This document shows positions 55,045 through 64,000 of a stretch of 64,000 nucleotides of DNA, one piece after another. The notes under the pieces are model-generated. The model was not told where the DNA came from, ran no database searches, and saw only the letters and a program-made list of their open reading frames with translations. Location of the stretch: assembly GCA_031216915.1 (NCBI GenBank), contig CM062297.1:833543337-833607336 (forward strand). Direction: 5' to 3'. Numbering within the stretch: the stretch's first letter is position 1; each line of letters opens with the position of its first letter. The position numbers were made by a program, and so were the translations under genes. This stretch comes from Pictodentalium vernedei (lineage: Eukaryota; Mollusca; Scaphopoda; Dentaliida; Dentaliidae).

Positions 55045-55293
55045 TTAACCCTTTACCTAACCTGAAAAGCAGACGACACTTGTAAAAATAATTCTTGAAT
55101 AACTATTTTTTTTCATTTTTTGTCTCAAAAACATAGGTTATGACCCCTCGTTGGAACGAGCTCGAGCTCGTTCCAACGAGGGGTCATAACCTATGTTTTT
55201 GAGACAAAAAATGAAAAAAATAATGAAAATTAATTGGCGATTTTTGAGAATAGCGCTGGCCGGTTTTGGCCGTTACGTTAGGTAAAGGGTTAA
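55045..55293. mobile_element. TTAA-flanked MITE, copy C, with a perfect 114-bp palindrome
   Basis: Ends ttaaccctttacctaac and gttaggtaaagggttaa are exact inverted repeats that include TTAA. The core 55107-55220 is a perfect palindrome centred on gagctc-gagctc, with tcgttggaacgagctc on each arm. Left and right shoulders match MITE copy A. Confidence 0.88.
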
Positions 55294-55307
55294 AAACCAT
55301 AGATGTA

Positions 55308-56899
55308 TGGGTAATTCTACAGAAAAGGATAAGTTTTTGTCCGGGGCAAATATCTTATTCAATAAACATTTGTCAGTGAATCTTAGGTTCTCTTTTTGGA
55401 GATACTGAGAGTAGGACGTACCGGAAAATGATTGACCTTCACTGTATTTTGCTTTTTGTTTTTTTTTTTTTAAATTAGAGCTCCCTTGGACCAAAATGTC
55501 ACTAGTGTAACATGTCCGAAGACATACCACATAACAAAACCGTCTTTGTAATTCATAATCTCGTCAGGATACCCCATTTTTTCCAAATTTTTTAACCATA
55601 TATAGACAAATCGTCCCTTTAGTTCCAATGTGTTCTATGTGCCACTAGGCACATAGAACACATTAGAACTCGGTGGACGAAATGCTCTTCTTCTATTCGC
55701 TTCTGACCCCATCTCAGCTGTAAAAGATTTGCGAATCTTTCACTCAAGTCTTGTCCCAAGATTTTTGTCAAAGGTATAACCCCCAAATTCACGGAGTGAG
55801 ATCAATAAGGTTTTGCATCACAACATTCACCAAAACAACAGAAGAGACGCAAAAAATGAATAATAGCAACATCCCAACCGAGAAACAATGTTGAAGTCAC
55901 CTATTCGCATTGAGGGCCTACAGTTTTCACTCGATTACAGGGTATTAGGTTCTTAACAACAAATTCTCTGTCTATACGGATGAGTCAGTAAATTTCATAA
56001 TGCCTGTTGGATGTCTGTATGAATGATAAATCCAATGAGGCCTTAAGAATTCGAAGTACAGATTGGGGAGAAATCATTTTTCGTTGCTCCTTTGTCACTG
56101 GGGTAACGTTTCACCGGTGTAGCAAATTAGTCACTGGTGTAACAAATGTTATGTAACCACAAGTGACCTATCTGAATGTTACCCTAAAAATCAGTGAAAT
56201 CGATGTAAATGTTCTGTTTTCACAACAGAGAGTTAACTGAAGCCGTCATAAAGCAATATAAATGACATTTCCCCCGGGGATTATTTTGGTGACTTTTTCG
56301 GCAAGGAAAAATGAAATTGCTAGAGAAAAGTTTATAATTTGACGATTTTTTTCAAATCCACCAATCAATAATTTTTGTTAATTGGTGGATAAATGCGTGA
56401 GATTTTGGTTATGTTATGTGAGATGTTCTGACTGACCATACATATTTAAAACTTTGTTTGACTTATTTCTCTCTATATTGGAGCAGACGTCTCCTCAGTA
56501 TACATATGTAGCAATAATAACTCTTTTGTCACTGGTGTAACATGGGTGTCACCGATGTAACACTGTTTCCCGTGTTGTTCTTAATATAAATCAAGGAAAT
56601 GACTTGAATTATTCCATGGTTCTAATTGCTTTTGAGACAGTGTATCCTGAAATGTCGTGAAAGTTAGTTTTCGTCCTGGTGATGATGCTTTGTTCCGTTA
56701 CACCAGTGACAGAATGGAAAATGTTGCTATCATATCTGAGCACATTCGAGTGTGAAATTCCTCAACAAGTGCGTGCATATATAGTTTTATGAGTCTATTG
56801 GTCCCATTCCATTAATTTAAAACTTAAATATGAAGAAAATGGCCATTTTAATTTGGGTTTTCAACTCACCAAAAATTCCCTTTTCTGTAGAATGACCCA
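55308..56899. mobile_element. 1.6 kb non-coding element with gggtaattctacag termini
   Basis: Left end tgggtaattctacagaaaag and the complement of the right end, tgggtcattctacagaaaag, differ at one base. TA flanks both sides. The interior carries several copies of cactggtgtaac in both orientations (near 55498, 56098, 56128, 56532, 56703). No transposase frame is seen. Confidence 0.6.
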
Positions 56900-57655
56900 T
56901 ATATCAGTGAAAGATGAGCGACTAAACGTCGAACACAGCCGAGCATAACAGAACACCTGAACACAAATACAATAATGGGCCAAGTGTCTAATAAAGTTGA
57001 CATATTGGTAGAGTGGGGTACAAATATTATATATTTAAAGTTGCAAGTTGATCTGTTCTCTCGAAGTGTTGTTATTTACATTTCTATTTCAACTGTTGGG
57101 CTCAGAGTTCGGTAAGATTATTGTATTCGGCGTTTAGTAGCTTCCACACCTCTCAATGGTTTTCGGTAAAGGATTAAGATGTAGAAAATCAAATTAGCGT
57201 CGCTGAATAGTAAAGTACCCGTCTCCCACGACTTTCGGTCCCACGACCAATTAAAAGATAATTCCTATCGCGATTTACTCGGGTTTTTGGATTGGCATAC
57301 CGAAACATTTTAGACTACTTTTTAGCTCAGAGTTCTGTAAAATACTCATGTTCGGCGTTTTGTAGCTTTCACGCCCCTCGGATATGTTGGTATAATAATT
57401 AACGGAGACAGATGGGCCAAGCGATGTTTTGATGTGCCGGTTGGCGAATTCAGTGATGAGTCTTCTGTTAATGAGGTTCCTGGATTTTCTGTTAATGAGA
57501 TTCCCGGAGTCTTCTGTTAATGAAGTTGCCCCTGAGTCTCCTGTTGGTGTTGTTACTTATTCTAATTTTCTGACGTCCAACTCAATATTCGCCATCGCTT
57601 TAAATATCCTACAATAAATATCTACCAATAGTACATCACCATACCATAAGTATCC
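56900..57655. other. Spacer with a short coding-like minisatellite
   Basis: At 57465-57530 the unit tcttctgttaatgaggttcc is repeated about three times and read in frame gives SSVNEVPG-like peptides. The frame breaks once. No family was recognised. Confidence 0.3.
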
Positions 57656-58260
57656 TCAAGTACCGGTATGTGCCTATGTGACGTGCGCACACTTTGCACT
57701 AGTACACAAGCACATATCGACTCATGCCTATGTGCTACCTGTAATGTATACACATTGTGACACAATGTGTACTAACACACAAGCACATCTCGGTACAATC
57801 AACATACAGTTTCTTATATCCCTAGCTTGCATTAGGCCCAGGCATTGTATAGACTGATACAGGCTTAAATGAATTGAGTGATCTAATTGAGTCTAGATTT
57901 GGCCAAAGGCCGATGTCAAGACAGAATCGCGAGAAGCTAATAATAGGACACACAGCAGTGGACAAGATAGAAACCGGTGGTAAGACTACCACAAGCTGCA
58001 TTAGCGCTACGGATCCCACTTACGGAATCCCACTTATGGAATCCTTCTTATCGAATCCCCTTTTTGTGAACCCCTATAGAATCCCTTTTGGTGGGAAACG
58101 CCTGTGGTTATAGAATCCCTTTTTGGTCATATGTGCCTATGTGCTACATGTGATGTGTGCACATTGTGCACTAGCACATATCGGCACATCCTGCATGTGC
58201 CTATGTGCTAAATGTAATGTGTACGCATTGTGCTCTAGCACAGACACATCTGGGAAAATC
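57656..58260. repeat. Scattered tgtgcctatgtgctac repeats
   Basis: Units of about 65 bp (tgtgcctatgtgctacatgt with gcacattgtgcactagcac) occur twice at 57665-57800 and twice at 58134-58256. A block with ggaatccc-type repeats lies between them (58014-58126). Confidence 0.6.
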
Positions 58261-59423
58261 AGAAGTCATAATATAGCTTTCAGATACATAGAAAGAAGCA
58301 GAGGATTCTGAAAGAATCTGAAGTAGTAAAACAATTGTTTGGTCTATTTGGGTAATTCTACGAAGTAAACGAATCTTGAAAATTACTCTTATACAAAGGA
58401 ACGCGTCTTACAGAACTACGTGTTACCCTTATAAGCCCAACATGGAGGAATCCGAACAACATAAAGTCCGTTTAGGTAGTTTTGGAGAGACTGTCGGGTT
58501 GTTTGTGGTAAATCTACGAAGCAAACGAACCGGAAAACTACTCTATTCAATCGAACACACTCACGGACATACCCCGGTCCTATTGTGGGGGTTTTCGGTC
58601 ACATAGCAACCACGTGCTACCATAGAAACCAAGATGGCGATCTCCAGTATACAAAATGGACAGCGCACACGCGTATCACCCTAACAACACGCATGCACAC
58701 TAAGTCCACCTAACACTATGGAAATGACGTCACAAGATTGCCGCTCACGCGGGCTACCATAACAACTAAACATTACGTATCTAGGTCACGTGAAAAGACG
58801 TCACTTCCGGGGTCCGGCCATCCGGGAATGGTTCATTCCTCCCCTACTACTCACCAGCAGTGGCAAGCTTCGAAACTAGATGAGCATGGTGAATGAGAGT
58901 TGGACTTCGGAGAAGTATTCCCGGTCATTATAGAATATAATATTAATCGTCACTTCAATTCACTAAAAACAAACTTAAATCAAAAACATTAAGATAGTCA
59001 CACCCTCCCTTTATATGTGGGCAATTGTACCGAGACCCAATAAGGGCTCGGGTGCGAGATAAGCACAGGAAGTATAGCACTTAAAACATAGAACAATACT
59101 GCTAATTCGATTGACTTCATCTTAATCCTTTGCAGAATATCCATGACTGAGAGATGTGAGCACTACAATACGCCGTACACAAAAGATCTTGCCGAACTCT
59201 GAGCCGAACAGTTGAAATAAAATTACTTTGAGTGAACAAACCCACTTGAACCTTGAAATATGTGACATCCATACCCCGATCTACCAATACGTCATCTTTA
59301 TTTGATACTTGTCCCATTATTTTATTTATGTTCGGCGTTTTGTCGCACCGCACTGAAAATAATTTCATTGAATGAATAATAGTAATTGGTCTGGCGTTTG
59401 GGTTATTGATGTGAAAATACGAA
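58261..59423. other. Spacer, nothing recognised
   Basis: Phrases ggtaattctacgaagtaaac (58351) and ggtaaatctacgaagcaaac (58508) form a direct repeat 157 bp apart. The first resembles the terminus of the element at 55308. The 180-codon minus frame at 59117-59659 is not convincing. Confidence 0.35.
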
Positions 59424-60989
59424 ACTGTGCGGCACGGCCCGGTCATACTAAATACCGAGGTATACCGAGGGATACCGAGGTGAAAGAAATATGGGTGGGG
59501 ATGGGTTAAAAACTCTGACAAAGGTATGGGGTTGTGTATTATGAGTATATAAAAAGATTTAAGCAGTATGCGCGTAGTTTTAATGCCATATTTGAGAATT
59601 ATGGGCTGAAAAATCATCCCCTCAGTATTTAGTAGGCAGCTTGTAAATGTCAGTGTCAATTGTTAATCACATTGAGACTTGTTAATTAGTTCTCTTTGTC
59701 GGCAATTGCAATCAAAGTCTGCTTCCAAAACTCATCACACATATTATGTGCCGGAACCGCGGATGTAAAGAGCAGGAAACACCCTCGGGTGTGGCATTTA
59801 AGCGTGAAAGCCTGCTCTCCTCCCTTAATCGCGATAGCCCGCATATAAGCGTAATATCTCATTCTATCAAGATGCCCTTACACGTTAGCTTATTTACTCT
59901 ACTATATACAGCCTACTAATTAATTGTGTTTTTTTTTTTATTTTAAGCAGGGAATGGCAGATGCTTTTTTCTTTTGATCGTCCACCACCCAATAGCCGCT
60001 ATGGAGTAACTCTAACCGCTATGGATCATAGTAACCGCTATGGACTTTGAACATCCTTCACTCCATCCTACGAAGTGGTCATCAACCTCATGGGAGACGA
60101 GCGTTGGTTCTGTGTCCCACTTGTTGCCCCTTTTTGTAAACGCCAGTAGTGCGCATTCATGCCCGGCTAAATGGGTTGCCATGCAGGCCTGCCCCCGAAC
60201 CAGGGAAGTTCGGGTCTTTCTCTGGGTGATCCCAGAAAAGGGCCGTTGTTGTTTTTTCTTCCCGATCTGATCCAACCCTGAAAACAGAATCCAACACAGA
60301 AGCCTACTCGACCACCATCGATTGCCTGAAGCAGACTATACTTGCCAATGATGGCCATCCACATAAGATCATCCAATAAGTGGCAGACTATACTTGTCTA
60401 AAAATATCAACACTGTACCCTCGGGGAGAGGTAGCACCTTTGCTGAGAGGACACCCTCTCGCACTGGTCCTCACCCGAGGCCGGGTCTAGATGAAAGAAC
60501 ATCAGAAGCGCGTCACTACCCCCAAGAATACCATGATCCTGGACATCCGCTGAGTACCCAACCCTTTCGTCCTTTGACGGGCCCGGACATGTTGCATGAA
60601 ACCATATTCAAGAGTTAAAGAGGGTCGAAAGGGGCTTGCCCCACACCGACCCTGCGCGCATTCGGCGCGTGAAACCATTTCGTCAACTTTTATCAAATAT
60701 TACAGTGATCTGTCTTGTGATACCCATTTAGCACTTACGCACTTCATCCAGGCACCGAAGTAGCCTATTAATTACAAAGCTACCTACTAAATACCGAGGG
60801 ACAGTTTTCGGCGACAGCTCGGTCTGTATATCTTGCATTTACTGGAATAAATAAACGGTCATATCACATATTTTGCTTCAGTGGACTAAATTATATGTCT
60901 GCACATATATTTAAACCTTATAAACAACTCTTACTTACTTATTTTCCTTCACCTCGGTATCCCTCTGTATTTAGTAGGAACCGCACGGT
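59424..60989. repeat. Putative element with tactaaataccgagg inverted ends
   Basis: Left end actgtgcgg...tcatactaaatac with tataccgagg repeats; right end the inverted ctctgtatttagtaggaacc with cgcacggt. Two further copies of the motif lie inside, near 59618 (inverted) and 60779 (direct). No target duplication was found, so the limits are tentative. No gene was recognised inside. A triplicate aaccgctatgga lies at 60000-60040. Confidence 0.45.
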
Positions 60990-61499
60990 CTACTCCTGTA
61001 CATATAATATACAACGTACGTGAAAGGCTGTTGTTCTGACCAAGTTAGCTGCAGATTAACAAACTTACGAAACATTTTGACTTGAGCCAGATCTGTGCTC
61101 TTGAACCGTCCACCTTCGCAAGGCGGAAAGTGAAAAAACACATCTTCCTATTGCAAAAGTCTACCACTCTCCTATCTCCAGTAGCTGCGTTGTGATGCAA
61201 AAACGGGTCCTATTCAACGCCAAGAAGAACCAGGAAGTAAAAAAATCAAGATACATTACCTTTTATGCTTTACTTACTTACTATGGGTGTGTACTGAACT
61301 AAATAATTCACATTTAACGACGTTTGATGAATAAAAGTCCCCAAATACCACCCAACACGTAACATGCGTGATCCAGAAAATTAATTCTTGGTCTTTAGTA
61401 GGGTAGCGCTGCAGCTTAGTTTACTTCTTGGTGTTTAGTAAGTTAATTAAGCAGCCTGGTGTCTGACCTGACTGTCAAAAGAAATTTCCTTCTGTATTC
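60990..61499. other. Spacer, nothing recognised
   Basis: No open frame of interest. Confidence 0.35.
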
Positions 61500-61805
61500 A
61501 ACTGGGCTGGGTACCGACAGACATTAAGAGTTTATTAAAGTAAAAACTCCCCACTGCTCTTATCCGGGCTTAGCACCGACAGATAATGTCTCGCATCATT
61601 AGAGTTCTTACTCCCCCTTGCTTTTATCTGGGCTTGGGCCAGACAGACATTGTCTGGCAGCATTAGAGTTCTAACTCCATCTGCTTTTATCTGGGCTTGG
61701 GCCCGACAGACATTGTCTGGCAGCATCAGAGTTCTAACTCCATCTGCTTTTATCCAGGCTTGGGACCGATCGACAAAATTAATGTCTGACAGCATTAGAG
61801 TTTTT
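61500..61805. repeat. Minisatellite, ~63 bp units
   Basis: Units start at 61554, 61619, 61681 and 61744 with ctgcttttatctgggcttgg and contain gacagacattgtctggcagc and attagagttctaactcc. A partial unit lies before them. Peptide repeats in the overlapping frames are a by-product. Confidence 0.9.
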
Positions 61806-63870
61806 TGTTGCAACGATGTTTTTTGTGCAACATGTTTGTTTGCGTGTCTGTGACTACTGCTCATATTTTTTTTCTTTTGTTCCTTTACTGCGGTGTCTAT
61901 GACGACTGCTTGTTTTTTTTATTTATTTTTTTGCAATATCTCTGGGATTTGAAATCCTTTGCGAATCGAATAACTTTAACCCACGAGAGTCGGAGGCGAG
62001 GGCCAATAATCTAATTTGGTTTGAGTGTGCGCACTGGCAGTTGGATACAGGGATCAGACCCCCGAGAACCTCGAACTGGGAGGTGACAAGGGATTGTGCA
62101 TAACAAGAATTCTGCTCCGTGTTTTATTTGAGGCATTCTGCAAGAAACGTACAAAACCAAGTGGACTAGCAACAGGAAATTAATTGTTGGTTTTACAAAC
62201 TGTTTACAACACTTTTTATATAGTAATCTTAACGATAATATCCGTACCTTGGCTGGGCTCAACTACCATTTACTTGTTACAATTCATTCTTATACTTTCT
62301 CACTCACAAGTCCATAATGTCAGTGGTGTTACACACATATTGATACTTACACGGGTCAAATGGAAATGAAGAGGACAATGATATTTGGCAGAATATTATT
62401 AAACCACGTTACACTTTTCCACTTTTAACTCGTTTAAGGTAATTACCAGTCTATATTTTTGAGAGTTTAGCAAATGGACAGGGCCTGGAAATTCTCAAAA
62501 TGATGGGAGTGTTGTTTTGCATGACTTGTAGATGTGATAAACCTTTTACATGTATTTCCCCTTGCCAAAGCCTGAAGGTACAACAGGTGGGATACCTGGC
62601 GTAACAAGTTTATACATAGTACTGTAAGTCTGGAGTAAGCATTCAGCAGGTGTTGTTGCATAACACCACTGAACCTATTGGTGACCCCACTGACCGTCGT
62701 CACACCACTGATAAACAAACAAACTATTCGTTTAAATTTTCTGTAAATATACAGAGAGTTTGCTGCAAGCATGGTGATGCTGGTAGCAGGATATGTTTCG
62801 TTGGGTTTGGTAGTGTATTTGGGTGAGGAGATAGGGACATTGTGGGCAGGGGAGATAGCCAATCCAGGTATTATGTGCCTGGGTATTGAATGGCCACGCC
62901 CCATGGCACCCCACTTTCAGAGCCCCTAATTAACCAATGACTGACATTCATTACCCCTTTTCTATCGTTAGAGGCCATGGGGGCCGTGAGGAAATCACTC
63001 AGTGAGGTGTAATCTACCACCCGTTCTCTCCTATGCCGGATATCGAATGGTCACGTCCCATGGCACCAAACCTCCTGCACCCCATAACTAACAAACGACT
63101 GGTCTTCGACATCCCTTTTTATCGTATGCGGCCATGAAAAAAAAACCCTCAGTAACGTATAATCTACCATCACTCTTATCCTCATCTGGATATTGGAGGA
63201 TACCTGCGACATGGTGATGTACTGTTGAAGGATAGCTTTTAGAGGTTAGTTTCTAGAACCTGTTTGTCCCTGCCTTCCCCACTATCCCTGGTATCCCATG
63301 ATCTTCTTATCTCCAATGCCACTACTACTGAGATGCCCCATAGCCACTATCCTCTGTCCTATAATCAGCTCCCACTGCAGTAACCCAATACTATAGTCTT
63401 CTAACACATGCAGTCCTGTACCATTACTACTGACTTATAGCTCTACTGCAGGATTACTATCTATATCTGAGCCTGTCTTGGCCCCTCCCTCAACCAAACC
63501 ATTTATCTAAGACCATATCAGCTCATACACTTCCTTAATCCAGTGCATGTGGTAGCTTACATATAAGAAACTGTACAGGTTAATCGCATTGTGACTTGTT
63601 TATGTGGCAGTTAACAATGTCTTACAAAAAGCATGTAGCACATACGCCCTTACGATGATAAAAGGATTCTATAGTCCTAGGAAGACTACAGTTCTGAGGC
63701 ATTCTGTAAGGGGGATTTCTATCCGATTCCGTAAAATGGGATTATGTATGTTTGTATAAACTCCCTCACAGAATTCCATTGGCATGACATGACATGCGCG
63801 ATTCTAAACGTCATGATACTTTGTTAATCTTGATCTGTTCTGAATATTTTGCTCAGTGTTATGCGGTTCC
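61806..63870. other. Spacer, nothing recognised
   Basis: No gene supported. Two similar blocks, near 62870-63010 (cacgccccatggcacc, gtgaggaaatcactcagtga) and 63050-63170 (cacgtcccatggcacc, ccctcagtaacg), indicate a diverged direct duplication of about 165 bp. Confidence 0.4.
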
Positions 63871-63902
63871 GGTAGTGCGTGGGGGGGGGGGGGGGGGGGG
63901 GG
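63871..63902. repeat. Poly-G tract
   Basis: A run of about 24 Gs; its true length is uncertain in any assembly. Confidence 0.95.
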
Positions 63903-64000
63903 TATTCATGTTTCTGATCTTTCCGTTTACGTCTTTTATCACTTTTGCCAAGTCCCAAATCAACTTTCGTTAGTCCTGTTCCAGTTCTTTTTTGTAAGTA

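Noticed and set aside
57822-58019. A hydrophobic 65-codon minus-strand frame
   Set aside because: It could suggest a membrane segment, but nothing around it supports an exon, and no family was recognised.
59117-59659. A 180-codon minus-strand open frame
   Set aside because: No family resemblance, it spans the inverted-repeat motif of a putative element, and its composition follows the AT-rich background.
61535-61864. A 109-codon repetitive protein
   Set aside because: The frame follows the 63-bp minisatellite unit, which is a multiple of three, so repeated peptides appear without any coding signal at the edges.

Overview
This window looks like nuclear DNA from a marine invertebrate, most likely a bivalve or related mollusc (inference). 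The grounds are spliced, AT-rich host sequence, tandem arrays with the 'gggcataactctggaaa' and 'agctcaacttg...caagttgagcta' motifs that I associate with bivalve genomes, DIRS-like tyrosine-recombinase retrotransposons, a tRNA-derived SINE with an (AAAT)n tail, and several MITE families. No bacterial gene, operon, rRNA, CRISPR array or genuine tRNA gene was seen.

The only host gene I can support is a minus-strand serine carboxypeptidase of family S28, closest to lysosomal Pro-X carboxypeptidase (PRCP). Two consecutive coding exons are visible (17930-18070 and 543-644). Both are in phase 0 and flanked by GT/AG splice sites, and they are separated by a 17.3 kb intron. The catalytic serine exon lies beyond position 1. 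The first exon was not found.

Nearly everything else is repetitive. The PRCP intron holds a DIRS-like element (DIRS-1, 1426-8520), three tandem-repeat elements (9.2-10.4, 10.8-13.0 and 13.7-16.0 kb), a SINE and a TTAA-flanked MITE. Upstream of the 17.9 kb exon lies a Ty3/gypsy-type LTR retrotransposon (19173-30449) with 169 bp LTRs and a 5 bp target duplication. A second, nearly intact DIRS-like element (DIRS-2, 22546-29080) sits inside it, placed exactly between the gag-protease half and the rest of pol. From 35.7 to 45.8 kb there are satellite repeats interrupted by an old, shredded copy (DIRS-3, 38155-45157). From 46 to 64 kb there is a MULE-type transposon with a spliced transposase remnant, MITEs, more SINEs, a LINE remnant, three elements with long or composite inverted repeats, microsatellites and anonymous sequence.

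The most informative part is the DIRS set. All three copies are on the minus strand. Each has terminal inverted repeats plus an internal complementary region that spells out the junction of a circular intermediate. The coding order is ORF1 (gag-like), ORF2 (reverse transcriptase-RNase H) and tyrosine recombinase. DIRS-1 and DIRS-2 are strongly diverged in ORF1 but share an exact eight-ligand Cys/His spacing at its N-terminus and an identical 41-nt ORF1/ORF2 overlap.
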